A stretch of 38,748 bases of DNA from Geothermobacter hydrogeniphilus (GTDB lineage: Bacteria > Desulfobacterota > Desulfuromonadia > Desulfuromonadales > Geothermobacteraceae): positions 1 through 38,748 of the forward strand of contig NZ_PPFX01000042.1 of assembly GCF_002898515.1 (NCBI RefSeq), written 5' to 3'. A program made the translations under genes and the position numbers. The notes beneath the pieces are model-generated. The model was not told the DNA's origin. It did not search any database and worked only from the letters and a program-made list of their open reading frames with translations. Within the stretch, counting starts at the first letter, position 1. Every line of letters starts with the position of its first letter. Shown here piece by piece: positions 24,263 through 32,683 of this stretch.

Positions 24263-25528
24263 ATGAGCGCAAGTGTAAAGGGATTTCGGGACAGTCAGAG
24301 CGGCAGCGGCGCCCTGTTCGAGGATGTCTACCTGATCGACGGCAAGCGAACTCCGTTCGGCAAGTACACCGGCGGCCTCTCCAGCATGTCACCGACCGAC
24401 CTCGGCATTCTCGCCGGCCGGGCGGCGATCGAGGCAGCCGGGGTGCCGGCGGCGGAGATCGATCAGACCATCGTCGCCAACATCGGCCAGGCCAGCGCCG
24501 ACTGCTTTTTCCTCCCCCGGCACATCGCCCTCTACAGCGGCGCGCCGCAGCAGAGTACCGCCCTCTTGACCCAGCGAATCTGCGGCTCGGGAATGGAACT
24601 GCTGGGCCAGGCGGCGGAGCAGATCGCCCTCGGCAAGGCGCAGCTGGTCCTCGGCTGCGGCACTGACACCATGAGCCGCTTCCCCCTCGCCTCCTACTCC
24701 GCCCGCCAGGGTTTCCCGCTGGGGCGGCCGGAATTCGTCGACCTGCTCTGGGAGGCACTCAACGACACCGCCGCCGTCCCCATGGGCTGCACCGCCGACA
24801 ACCTGGCGCGGGAATACAATCTCAGCCGGGAAGAGGTCGACGCCTTTGCCATGCGCAGCCAGGAACGCTACGCGGCCGCGCAGCAGAACGGCTTCTTCGA
24901 GGGAGAAATCGCCCCGATCGCACCCAAGGGGGTGCTGGAGATGGGTGATTACAACCCCCGCAAGTACCGCCTGAACAGCCGCGAAGCCGTGGCGGCTGAC
25001 GAGCATCCGCGCCGTACCACCATGGAACAGCTGGCCAAGTTGCCCTTCGTCTTCAGCAAGGAGGGACCGACCACCGCCGGCAGCGCCTCCGGGATCGTCG
25101 ACGGTGCCGCGGCGATGATGGTCGCCTCCGGTGACTACGTTCGCGCCCACGGCCTGAAACCGCTGGGCAAAATCCGCGGCTTCGCCGCCAGCGGCGTGCG
25201 CCCCGACATCATGGGCATCGGCCCGGCACCCTCGATCCGCCTGCTGCTGAAACAACTTGGCATGCAGCTGGGAAACATCGATCGCTTTGAAATCAACGAG
25301 GCCTTCTCCGCCCAATGCCTGGCCGTCGCCAGGGAACTGCAGCTCGACGAGGACAAGCTCAACATCAACGGCGGCGCCATCGCCATCGGCCACCCCCTCG
25401 GCGCCACCGGCGTGCGTCTCACCCTGACCTGTCTGAAAACCCTGCATCGCGACGGCAAGCAGTTCGGCATCGCCTCGGCCTGCATCGGCGGCGGCCAGGG
25501 AATCGCCCTGGCCGTGGAGGCCTGCTGA
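24263..25528 (+). CDS. Thiolase (acetyl-CoA acyltransferase), first copy
   Basis: A 421-residue thiolase with the acylated cysteine C107 in QRICGSGMEL, the catalytic histidine in GGAIAIGHPLGATG and the second cysteine in SACIGGGQG. It carries about 20 extra residues before the usual start. It would cleave a 3-oxoacyl-CoA, such as 3-oxopimelyl-CoA or acetoacetyl-CoA, with CoA. AAAGGAGC precedes the ATG. The stop codon shares one base with the start of the SDR gene, so the two are translated together. Confidence 0.94.
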   Translation: MSASVKGFRDSQSGSGALFEDVYLIDGKRTPFGKYTGGLSSMSPTDLGILAGRAAIEAAGVPAAEIDQTIVANIGQASADCFFLPRHIALYSGAPQQSTALLTQRICGSGMELLGQAAEQIALGKAQLVLGCGTDTMSRFPLASYSARQGFPLGRPEFVDLLWEALNDTAAVPMGCTADNLAREYNLSREEVDAFAMRSQERYAAAQQNGFFEGEIAPIAPKGVLEMGDYNPRKYRLNSREAVAADEHPRRTTMEQLAKLPFVFSKEGPTTAGSASGIVDGAAAMMVASGDYVRAHGLKPLGKIRGFAASGVRPDIMGIGPAPSIRLLLKQLGMQLGNIDRFEINEAFSAQCLAVARELQLDEDKLNINGGAIAIGHPLGATGVRLTLTCLKTLHRDGKQFGIASACIGGGQGIALAVEAC

Positions 25529-26292
25529 TGACGGCGGCCGCGAAAAAGGGCGCGCGGGTGGTGCTGATCACCGGCGCCGGCCGGGGCATCGGTGCCGCCA
25601 TCGCCCGACGCTTCGCCGCCGAGGGAGCACGCCTGGCGTTGGTGGATGTCAACGCCGAGCAGTTGCAGTCCTTCGCCGCCGAACTGGAGGCGGGCGGCTG
25701 CCAGGTGCTGCCGATCAGTGCCGACATCACCGACAAGGCTCGGGTCGAGCAGCTGATGGCCGAGGTGACCGGTCACTTCGGCCGCCTCGACGTGCTGGTC
25801 AACAATGCCGGCATCATTCGCGACGGCTTCATCAGCAAGATTTCCGAACAGGACTGGGACCAGGTCATCGACGTCAATCTCAAGGGCGCCTTCCTCTGCT
25901 GCCAGGCGGCCTTCCCGACCCTGAAGGCCCAGCAGTACGGCAAGATCGTCAATATCGTCTCGCGCGCCTGGCTCGGCAATATCGGCCAGGCCAACTACTC
26001 GGCCAGCAAGGGGGGACTGGTCAGCCTGACCCGCACCCTGGCCCTGGAATTCGCCCGTTTCCAGATCAATGTCAACGCCGTGGCACCGGGCCTGATCGAC
26101 ACCCCGATGAGCCAGAGCATGCCGGAAGAGGCGCGGGCAAGGCTGATCCGCATGCAGCCGACCGGCAAAATGGGCAAGGTCGAGGATATCGCCGCCGCGG
26201 TCGCCTTCCTCGCCTCCGACGACGCCGTCTTCATCACCGGCCAGGTGCTGCACGTCGACGGCGGCAAGAGCTGCGGGTTGTTGTCACTGTAA
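25528..26292 (+). CDS. Short-chain dehydrogenase/reductase (FabG-like)
   Basis: A 254-residue classical SDR. TGAGRGIGAAIA near residue 16 binds the nucleotide; NNAG, the serine in NIVSRAWLG and Y-x3-K in ANYSASKGG form the active site; the end has GQVLHVDGGKSCG. The Asp-Val-Asn after the second strand (LALVDVNAEQ) favours NAD(H). It would oxidise a 3-hydroxyacyl-CoA or a cyclic alcohol; many pathway variants use an SDR beside a HAD. The stop-start overlap with the thiolase gene is TGATG. Confidence 0.92.
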   Translation: MTAAAKKGARVVLITGAGRGIGAAIARRFAAEGARLALVDVNAEQLQSFAAELEAGGCQVLPISADITDKARVEQLMAEVTGHFGRLDVLVNNAGIIRDGFISKISEQDWDQVIDVNLKGAFLCCQAAFPTLKAQQYGKIVNIVSRAWLGNIGQANYSASKGGLVSLTRTLALEFARFQINVNAVAPGLIDTPMSQSMPEEARARLIRMQPTGKMGKVEDIAAAVAFLASDDAVFITGQVLHVDGGKSCGLLSL

Positions 26293-26302
26293 AAAAATTG
26301 AA

Positions 26303-26470
26303 ACCGCCAAGGGACAAAAACTTTTTAACGCAGAGGCGGGGAGAGGCGGAGCTGGAGAGAAAAACTGAAACCCTTTCTTGGCTTTTCGGGGCTGACCTCA
26401 AACCAGGATATGGATTTTTCTCTGCACCTCTCCTTCTCCGCGCCTCTCCGTTGAGATGTTTTGGGCGGTG
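26303..26470. repeat. Palindromic repeat family A, copy 4
   Basis: Outer arms ACCGCCAAGG and GGGCGGT; inner arms TTTAACGCAGAGGCGGGGAG and the complement-type CTCCGCGCCTCTCCGTTGA. It lies between the SDR gene and the second thiolase. Confidence 0.82.
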
Positions 26471-26491
26471 AATCGATTTAAAGGATCTTAG

Positions 26492-27637
26492 ATGAACGCC
26501 TACCTGATCGAAGCCAGACGCACCGCCATCGGCCGGGCTCACCCGGACAAGGGTTTGTACCGCGAGGTTCGCGCCGATGTCCTGCTGGCGGAACTGATGC
26601 GCCGGATGCTGGCGGGGATGAAGGCCGGTGAGGAACTGACCGCCGCCATCGACGACGTCTACGTCGGCTGCGTCGGCCAGCACCTGGAACAGGGCAAGAA
26701 CATTGCCCGGCTGGCGCTGCTGCTGGCCGGGCTTCCCGAAACCCTGCCCGGCACCACCGTCAACCGGCTCTGCGCCTCCAGCCTGCAGGCCTTCAATTTC
26801 GCCGCCTCGACCATCGCCGCCGGGCACGCCGGGCTGCTGCTCGCCGGGGGCGTGGAACACATGACCCACGTGCCGATGCAGGCGGCCACCGATTACCACC
26901 AGGGGCTGCTGGACCGCTACCCCTTCCCGTTCAACAACATGGGACTGACGGCGGAGAAGGTCGCCCGCGACTATGCCGTCAGCCGTCACGACCAGGACGC
27001 CTTCGCGGTGGAAAGTCACCGCCGGGCCCTGGCGGCGCGCGAGGCCGGCCATTTCGCCCGTGAGATCCTGCCGATCGACACCCCCGCCGGCCCCGCCCGT
27101 GACGACCAGTCACCGCGACCGGGCACCAGCCTCGAAGCCCTGGCCGAGCTGAAGACCATCTTCGCCGCCGACGGTTCGGTCACCGCCGGAAACAGTTCGC
27201 CCCTCAACGACGGCGCCAGCCTGACCCTGCTCGCCTCCGAGGACGCCTGTAAGCGCTTCGACCTGAAACCGCGGGCGCGGGTGGTCGATTTCGCCGTCGT
27301 CGGCCTCGATCCCTGCACCATGGGCATGGGCCCGGTGCCGGCGATCCGCGCCCTGCTGCGGAAAACCGGCCTCGGTCTCGACCGGATCGACCGCTTCGAA
27401 CTCAACGAGGCCTTCGCCAGCCAGGCGCTGGCCTGCATCCGCGAGCTGGGTCTGGATCCGGACAAGGTCAACCCCTGGGGCGGCGCCATCGCCCTCGGCC
27501 ATCCCCTCGGCTGCACCGGCACCCGGCTGATCACCACCCTGCTCAACGGTCTGGAAGAGAGCGGCGGCCGGTTCGGCATCGCCTCGCTCTGCATCGGCCA
27601 TGGACAGGGAATGGCGACCCTGATCGAGAGGCTCTGA
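26492..27637 (+). CDS. Thiolase, second copy
   Basis: A 381-residue thiolase with C94 in NRLCASSLQAF, histidine in GGAIALGHPLGCTG, and the second cysteine in SLCIGHGQG, where the usual CIGGG is changed to CIGHG. It lacks the N-terminal extension of the first thiolase and is clearly different in sequence, so the two probably act on different chain lengths, for example a dicarboxyl 3-oxoacyl-CoA and acetoacetyl-CoA. AAAGGATC lies before the ATG. The thioesterase gene starts 5 bp after its stop. Confidence 0.93.
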   Translation: MNAYLIEARRTAIGRAHPDKGLYREVRADVLLAELMRRMLAGMKAGEELTAAIDDVYVGCVGQHLEQGKNIARLALLLAGLPETLPGTTVNRLCASSLQAFNFAASTIAAGHAGLLLAGGVEHMTHVPMQAATDYHQGLLDRYPFPFNNMGLTAEKVARDYAVSRHDQDAFAVESHRRALAAREAGHFAREILPIDTPAGPARDDQSPRPGTSLEALAELKTIFAADGSVTAGNSSPLNDGASLTLLASEDACKRFDLKPRARVVDFAVVGLDPCTMGMGPVPAIRALLRKTGLGLDRIDRFELNEAFASQALACIRELGLDPDKVNPWGGAIALGHPLGCTGTRLITTLLNGLEESGGRFGIASLCIGHGQGMATLIERL

Positions 27638-27642
27638 GACCC

Positions 27643-28047
27643 ATGCCGCAGGCCGCCGTCGAGTTCGAGGTCCGCTACGCCGAAACCGACCAGATGGGCG
27701 TGGTCCATCACGCCAACTACCTGGTCTGGTTCGAACTGGCCCGGACCCGCTACTGTGCCGAGGCCGGGCTGCCCTACCCGGAGATCGAGGCCCGCGGCTA
27801 CCTGATGATCATCACCCGGGCCGAACAGGACTACCGCCGCGCGGCCCGCTACGGCGACACCATCAGGGCGAGCTGCCGGCTCGACCGGGTCAGCAGGCGC
27901 GGGCTGCAGTTCAGCTACCGGATCGAACGGGGCGATGAACTGCTGACTACCGGCAGCACCCGGCACATCTGGGTGAAGAAGGACAACCTGCAGCCCTGCA
28001 GTCTGCCGGAAGAACTGCTGGAGACATTCGTCGTCAGGAGGACATGA
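27643..28047 (+). CDS. Hot-dog acyl-CoA thioesterase (YbgC/4-hydroxybenzoyl-CoA thioesterase type)
   Basis: A 134-residue single hot-dog domain. EVRYAETDQMGVVHHANYLVWFE carries the family's active-site Asp and the His-Asn-Tyr motif (shown here as residues 8-30 in two parts). It would hydrolyse an acyl-CoA or aroyl-CoA. In a benzoyl-CoA operon it may remove dead-end CoA thioesters and free CoA, as described for related thioesterases in benzoate pathways; this is inference. It is 5 bp from the upstream thiolase. Confidence 0.9.
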   Translation: MPQAAVEFEVRYAETDQMGVVHHANYLVWFELARTRYCAEAGLPYPEIEARGYLMIITRAEQDYRRAARYGDTIRASCRLDRVSRRGLQFSYRIERGDELLTTGSTRHIWVKKDNLQPCSLPEELLETFVVRRT

Positions 28048-28052
28048 AAAGA

Positions 28053-28221
28053 GACGCCAAGCGCGCCAGGAAAACCTTTTTGTAACGGAGAAACGCAGAG
28101 CAGGAGAGAACGCGGAGTCTTATATATTCAGGGTTTTAACCCCCAAAAGATTTTCTCTCTGTCTCTGCCCCTCTCCGCCTCTGCGTTAAATCGTTTTTGA
28201 CCCTCCTGGCGTCTTGGCGGC
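28053..28221. repeat. Palindromic repeat family A, copy 5
   Basis: Outer arms GACGCCAAGCGCGCCAGG and CCTGGCGTCTTGGCGG; inner arms GTAACGGAGAAACGCAGAG and CTCTCCGCCTCTGCGTTAAA. It lies between the thioesterase and had genes and is one of the best-preserved copies. Confidence 0.87.
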
Positions 28222-28273
28222 CCAATCCGTTTTTGGCGTTTAACGACCTTTTCCAACCAACAGGAGAACAACA

Positions 28274-29338
28274 ATGTCAATCAACGCTTATCGCTGGATG
28301 ATGAAAGGTGTCAAAGAACCGCTGGTCAAACAGGAATTCACCGCCACGGCGGGACCGGGTGAAGTGGTGGTGGCCGTTGCCGGCTGCGGGGTCTGCCATA
28401 CCGACCTCGGCTTCTATTACGACGGCGTGCGCACCAATTCCGAACTGCCGCTGGCCCTCGGCCACGAAATCAGCGGCCGGGTGGTCGCCGCCGGGGAAGG
28501 CGCCGCCGACTGGATGGACAAGGCGGTGATCATTCCGGCAGTGATGCCCTGCGGTGAGTGCGACCTCTGCAAGCGCGGCAAGGGCACCATCTGCCGCGCC
28601 CAGAAGATGCCCGGCAACGACATCCAGGGCGGCTTCGCCAGCCACATCGTGGTCCCGGCCCGCGACCTCTGCCCGGTCGACGAGACCAAGCTGGCCGCTT
28701 CCGGGCTGCAGCTGGCCGACATCTCGGTGGTGGCCGACGCGGTGACCACCCCCTACCAGGCCGTCCACCAGGCCGGGGTCGGCAACGGCGACCTGGCAAT
28801 CGTCATCGGCGTCGGCGGCGTCGGCGGCTACTGCGTGCAGATGGCCCGTGCCTTCGGCGCCACCGTCATCGCCATCGACATCGACCAGGCCAAGCTCGAC
28901 GCCATCGCCGAACACGGCGCCGCCGCGACCTTCAATGCCATGGAGATCGGCGGCCGCGACCTGAAGAAGGCGATCTCGGCCTTCGCCAAGGAGCAGGGCC
29001 TGCGCCGCACCGAGTGGTTCATCTTCGAATGTTCCGGCAGCAAGCCGGGGCAGGAAACCGCCTACGGACTCATGGTCCACGGCTCCACCCTGAGCGTGGT
29101 CGGCTTCACCATGGACAAGGTCGACATCCGCCTCTCCAACCTGATGGCCTTCCACGCCCGGGCGCTGGGCAACTGGGGCTGCCTGCCGGAACACTACCCG
29201 GCGGCCCTCGACCTGGTGCTGGCGGGCAAGGTGGAACTGGCACCCTTCGTCGAGCAGCGACCGCTGGAGCAGATCAACGAGGTCTTCGCCGCGGTCCACG
29301 ACCGGAAGATGAGCAAACGGGCGATCCTGGTGCCCTGA
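28274..29338 (+). CDS. had: 6-hydroxycyclohex-1-ene-1-carbonyl-CoA dehydrogenase
   Basis: A 354-residue zinc alcohol dehydrogenase. [18 protein letters not shown] and GHEISGRVV carry catalytic-zinc ligands; [15 protein letters not shown] is the four-cysteine structural zinc site; [19 protein letters not shown] with IDID after it binds NAD. The N-terminal [13 protein letters not shown] and the [25 protein letters not shown] region (described, residues 277-301) recall Had of anaerobic benzoate degraders. It oxidises the 6-hydroxy product made by Dch to 6-oxocyclohexene-carbonyl-CoA in the cytoplasm. AGGAG precedes the ATG. It stands right before oah, as expected. Confidence 0.93.
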   Translation: MSINAYRWMMKGVKEPLVKQEFTATAGPGEVVVAVAGCGVCHTDLGFYYDGVRTNSELPLALGHEISGRVVAAGEGAADWMDKAVIIPAVMPCGECDLCKRGKGTICRAQKMPGNDIQGGFASHIVVPARDLCPVDETKLAASGLQLADISVVADAVTTPYQAVHQAGVGNGDLAIVIGVGGVGGYCVQMARAFGATVIAIDIDQAKLDAIAEHGAAATFNAMEIGGRDLKKAISAFAKEQGLRRTEWFIFECSGSKPGQETAYGLMVHGSTLSVVGFTMDKVDIRLSNLMAFHARALGNWGCLPEHYPAALDLVLAGKVELAPFVEQRPLEQINEVFAAVHDRKMSKRAILVP

Positions 29339-29362
29339 CAGGTCATCGGTATCCGGTCATCG

Positions 29363-29432
29363 GTAGGGGCGAACCTTGTGTTCGCCCATGTCGGCACCAA
29401 CGAAACCCGGGCGAACACAAGGTTCGCCCCCA
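29363..29432. repeat. GGGGCGA-type hairpin (family C), copy 2
   Basis: GGGGCGAACCTTGTG...TTCGCCC and, 21 bp later, its exact inverse GGGCGAA...CACAAGGTTCGCCCC: perfect 22-bp arms. Each arm is also a small hairpin. It fills the had-oah gap and ends 35 bp before the oah start. Confidence 0.87.
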
Positions 29433-29467
29433 CGAATTCAATCCATTTCGTAAAGGAGATACGACAG

Positions 29468-30607
29468 ATGGCAACAACCGACGAAATCATTGCCCGCAAC
29501 GCGCCGGCCGAACTGATCGATCACAACCTGATCGACAAGGATGTCGAGAGTCTCTGTGACGGCATGGTGCAGTATGAAAAACGTCCGGCAAAACGCCGCG
29601 ACGGCTCGGTGGCCGAGGGGCTCTACAACGCCTGGATCATCTTCAACAATCCGAAACAGTACAACTCCTACACCACCGACATGGTCAAGGCCACCATCCT
29701 CGCCTTCCGCCGCGCCTCGGTCGACCGCGAGGTCAATGCCGTGGTCTTCACCGCGGTCGGCGACAAGGCCTTCTGCACCGGCGGCAACACCAAGGAATAC
29801 GCCGAGTACTACGCCGGCAACCCGCAGGAGTACCGCCAGTACATGCGGCTGTTCAATGACATGGTGTCAGCCATCCTCGGTTGCGACAAGCCGGTCATCT
29901 GCCGGGTCAACGGTATGCGCATCGGCGGCGGCCAGGAGATCGGTATGGCCTGCGACTTCACCATCGCCCAGGATCTCGCCAACTTCGGCCAGGCCGGTCC
30001 CAAGCACGGTTCGGCGGCCATCGGCGGCGCCACCGACTTTCTGCCGGTGATGATCGGCTGCGAGCAGGCGATGGTCTCCGGCACCCTCTGCGAACCCTTC
30101 TCGGCCCACAAGGCGGCCCGGCTGGGCATCATCGCCGAGGTGGTCCCGGCGCTGAAAATCGACGGCAGGTTCGCCCCCAACCCGACCGTGGTCACCGATC
30201 GCTATCTCGATGAGTTCGGGCGCGTCATCCACGGCGAATTCAAAACCGGCGCCGACTTCAAGGCCGGGCGGGACCTGCTCAAGCAGGGCGAAGTGGACCT
30301 CTCCATGCTCGACGAGAAGGTCGAGGAACTCTGTGCCAAGCTGCTCGAGACCTTCCCCGAGTGCATGACCAAGAGCCTCGAAGAACTGCGCAAGCCGAAA
30401 CTGGAAGCCTGGAACAAGAACAAGGAGAATTCCCGCGCCTGGCTGGCGTTGAACATGATGAACGAGGCCCGCACCGGCTTCCGCGCCTTCAACGAGGGCA
30501 ACAAGGAAACCGGCCGCGAGATCGACTTCATCAAGCTGCGCCAGGGCCTCGCCAAGGGCGTGCCCTGGACCGAGGAGTTGATCGAGAGCCTGATGCCGGG
30601 GAAATAG
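29468..30607 (+). CDS. oah: 6-oxocyclohex-1-ene-1-carbonyl-CoA hydrolase (ring-cleaving)
   Basis: A 379-residue crotonase-family protein, longer than ordinary enoyl-CoA hydratases (about 260) as typical for Oah/BamA. GGNTKEYAEYYAGNPQEYRQ, NGMRIGGGQEIGMACDF and GQAGPKHGSAAIGGATDF are the diagnostic stretches I recognise. It adds water twice and opens the ring, giving 3-hydroxypimelyl-CoA. The gene, also called bamA, is widely used as a marker of anaerobic aromatic degraders. The start at 29468 has AAAGGAGAT upstream. Confidence 0.96.
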   Translation: MATTDEIIARNAPAELIDHNLIDKDVESLCDGMVQYEKRPAKRRDGSVAEGLYNAWIIFNNPKQYNSYTTDMVKATILAFRRASVDREVNAVVFTAVGDKAFCTGGNTKEYAEYYAGNPQEYRQYMRLFNDMVSAILGCDKPVICRVNGMRIGGGQEIGMACDFTIAQDLANFGQAGPKHGSAAIGGATDFLPVMIGCEQAMVSGTLCEPFSAHKAARLGIIAEVVPALKIDGRFAPNPTVVTDRYLDEFGRVIHGEFKTGADFKAGRDLLKQGEVDLSMLDEKVEELCAKLLETFPECMTKSLEELRKPKLEAWNKNKENSRAWLALNMMNEARTGFRAFNEGNKETGREIDFIKLRQGLAKGVPWTEELIESLMPGK

Positions 30608-30617
30608 GAGCGTTTTT

Positions 30618-30775
30618 GCCGCCAAGTCGCCAAGAGAGGCAAAGGCCTTTTAACGGGGAGACGGAGAGGGGCTGAGTTGGAGAGAAAACCCTATTTTTTT
30701 GGATTTATACCAAAGGTTCTACTCAGCGGTCTCTCCCTCTCCGCGTCTCTCCGTTAAACATGTTTTCTTGGCGGC
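30618..30775. repeat. Palindromic repeat family A, copy 6
   Basis: Outer arms GCCGCCAAGTCGCCAAG and CTTGGCGGCC; inner arms TTTAACGGGGAGACGGAGAG and CTCTCCGCGTCTCTCCGTTA. It lies between oah and dch. Confidence 0.85.
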
Positions 30776-30801
30776 CAACGATTTATTGAAAGGACAAACC
30801 G

Positions 30802-31572
30802 ATGAGCGAAAACCCGCTGAAAGTCTGGCTCGACCGTGACGGAACCCTGCTGCGCCTGCGCCTGGCGCGGCCGAAAGCCAATATCGTCGACGCGGCGATG
30901 ATCGCCGCTTTGCGGCAGGCGCTGGCGGAACACCGGGACATCCCCGAGCTTCGCGCCGCGCTGCTCGACCACGAAGGCCCGCACTTCAGCTTCGGCGCCA
31001 GCGTTGACGAGCACATGCCGGACCAGTGCGCCGACATGCTCAAGTCGCTGCACGCCCTGATTCGCGACATGCTCGACTTCCCGTTGCCGCTGCTGGTGGC
31101 GATCAAGGGCCAGTGCCTCGGCGGCGGGCTGGAGGTCGCCGCCGCCGGCAGCATGCTGTTCGCCGCGCCGGACGCCAAACTCGGCCAGCCGGAAATCAAG
31201 CTGGCGGTCTTCGCACCCGCGGCCAGCTGCCTGCTGCCGGAGCGGATCGGCCAGGCCAAAGCCGAGGACCTGCTTTTCTCCGGCCGCAGCATGGGCGCCG
31301 ATGAAGCCTTGGCAACCGGCCTGATCGACAACCTCTCCGACGATCCGGAAGCGGCGGCCCTGGCGTATTTCGACAAGTCGCTGGCACCAAGCAGTGCCAG
31401 CACCCTGCGCTTCGCGGTGCGCGCCGCGCGGGAGGAATACCGCCGACGGGTCACCGCCAAGCTGGAGCGGGTGGAAACCCTCTACCTGGCCGAGCTGATG
31501 CAGACCCATGACGCCGTCGAGGGCCTGACCGCCTTTGTCGAAAAGCGTCCGGCAAGCTGGAAAAACTGCTGA
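30802..31572 (+). CDS. dch: Cyclohexa-1,5-diene-1-carbonyl-CoA hydratase
   Basis: A 256-residue crotonase-fold protein. HEGPHFSFGASVDEHMPDQC forms the first oxyanion region and KGQCLGGGLEVAAAGSMLFA the second; GQPEIKLAVFAPAASCLLP replaces the usual PE-x-GLGL glutamate region with the pattern seen in Dch proteins. It adds water to the 1,5-diene made by benzoyl-CoA reductase, giving 6-hydroxycyclohexene-carbonyl-CoA for Had. AAAGGAC precedes the ATG. The order had-oah-dch fits known clusters (bamQ, bamA, bamR). Confidence 0.93.
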   Translation: MSENPLKVWLDRDGTLLRLRLARPKANIVDAAMIAALRQALAEHRDIPELRAALLDHEGPHFSFGASVDEHMPDQCADMLKSLHALIRDMLDFPLPLLVAIKGQCLGGGLEVAAAGSMLFAAPDAKLGQPEIKLAVFAPAASCLLPERIGQAKAEDLLFSGRSMGADEALATGLIDNLSDDPEAAALAYFDKSLAPSSASTLRFAVRAAREEYRRRVTAKLERVETLYLAELMQTHDAVEGLTAFVEKRPASWKNC

Positions 31573-31588
31573 TTCAGGATTGACGACC

Positions 31589-31657
31589 GGGGCGCAGCAA
31601 GCGGCGCCCCTACAGTGATTGATCAACCGCAGGGGCACCGCTTGCCACGCCCCTTTT
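31589..31657 (+). terminator. Family C-like inverted repeat, possible terminator after dch
   Basis: GGGGCGCAGCAAGCGG...CGCCCC is inverted against GGGGCACCGCTTGCCACGCCCC (31632-31653, described), and the last stem AGGGGC/GCCCCT is followed by TTTTCC. It may end or weaken transcription between dch and the amidohydrolase gene. It has the GCCCCTAC edge seen in the other family C copies. Confidence 0.55.
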
Positions 31658-31676
31658 CCTTTCGTACACGGGCATC

Positions 31677-32552
31677 ATGGGACAGGACAACGACATCATC
31701 GACGTTCACTGCCACTGTTTCGCCGGGCCGGAACAGACGGAACTGGTTGCTGACGGTTTGCAGCGTCTGCGTCAGGCCGGAATCCGCCGGCTGGCGGTCA
31801 TGGGGCTGTTCAACCGGCGCGCCAACCCGGAAGATATCTGGAGACTGATCCCGGAAGGTTTTCCCAACCTCGGCGATCCCTATTTCAACGAAGTCGACAC
31901 CCTGCTGCAGTGGTCCCGGCAGCAGGGTGATCTGCTCTTCCCCATGATCGACACCCGCTGCCTGGACGGCGATGTGCCGAGCCTGCTGCAAGACTATGTC
32001 GAACAGGGCTTCCGAGGGATTAAAGGCCTCTACCTGGCTGATAACGGCAATGACCTGAACCTTAGAAGCATCCCTGACACCTTCGGCATCAGCCTGAAGC
32101 AGTATCATAAACGCGAATGGGAGATCTTCGCCTTTGCCGAGGCCAGGGATCTGCCGGTCCTCTATCACATGGATGCCCGCCTCTACGGCGACGTGATGCG
32201 CGCCATCCTCAACGATTTCCCTCAGCTGCGCATCAACTTTCCCCATTTCGGCATCGGCCGCCGGGCCTTCGCCTCCATCCTCGACCACTCCCCCAACGTC
32301 TTCACCGATATCGCCTACCTGCGGCCGCATATCCGGCGCAACCCCGCGAGCTACGCCGACTTCATCCGCCACTACCCTGCCCAGGTCTGCTTCGGTACCG
32401 ACGCCCTGCTGCACCAGCCGCAGATCGTGCTGGATTACATCGAGCTGGTGCGTTCCCTGCAACTGCCAAAGGAGGTCGAACAGGCCGTTTTTTCCGCCAA
32501 CCCGCGCCGCTTCCTCGGCCGGGCGATCGAACCACGGCAGGAACCCCCCTGA
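31677..32552 (+). CDS. Metal-dependent amidohydrolase-superfamily protein
   Basis: A 291-residue TIM-barrel hydrolase. DVHCHCFAG near residue 9 is the H-x-H metal motif; LYHMDARLYG, INFPHFGIG and CFGTDALLHQ hold further probable metal ligands (His, His, Asp). It belongs to the amidohydrolase-2/TatD-like group, whose members hydrolyse or decarboxylate diverse substrates; the reaction here is unknown. It follows dch on the same strand after a hairpin and could be the last gene of the operon. No ribosome site is visible before the ATG at 31677, so the start is uncertain. Confidence 0.75.
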   Translation: MGQDNDIIDVHCHCFAGPEQTELVADGLQRLRQAGIRRLAVMGLFNRRANPEDIWRLIPEGFPNLGDPYFNEVDTLLQWSRQQGDLLFPMIDTRCLDGDVPSLLQDYVEQGFRGIKGLYLADNGNDLNLRSIPDTFGISLKQYHKREWEIFAFAEARDLPVLYHMDARLYGDVMRAILNDFPQLRINFPHFGIGRRAFASILDHSPNVFTDIAYLRPHIRRNPASYADFIRHYPAQVCFGTDALLHQPQIVLDYIELVRSLQLPKEVEQAVFSANPRRFLGRAIEPRQEPP

Positions 32553-32636
32553 GAAGCGACGCCGGAAGCATTTCTATTCAACACCGGCACCTGCCTTTAT
32601 TGTCAATAGGCAATGAATTGGCTTTATTGTCTTTTG

Positions 32637-32660
32637 ATTTATGGCCAACTGACCATAAAT
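32637..32660. promoter_or_regulatory. Inverted repeat, probable operator of the HipB-like gene
   Basis: ATTTATGG-N8-CCATAAAT is a perfect 8-bp inverted repeat, 23 bp before the HipB-like start codon. E. coli HipB binds sites with the same N8 spacing (TATCC-N8-GGATA). Two direct repeats CTTTATTGTC (32595-32604 and 32622-32631) precede it. Confidence 0.65.
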
Positions 32661-32683
32661 ACGGTCACCATGGAGCTTCCCAC

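Noticed and set aside
24389-25447. Long open frame on the minus strand opposite the first thiolase
   Set aside because: It mirrors a strongly conserved thiolase gene in high-GC DNA and has no recognisable domain; such antisense frames are common here.
9101-30775. Possible CRISPR array from repeated intergenic motifs
   Set aside because: The copies are kilobases apart, vary in length and are internally palindromic; there are no regular spacers and no cas genes.
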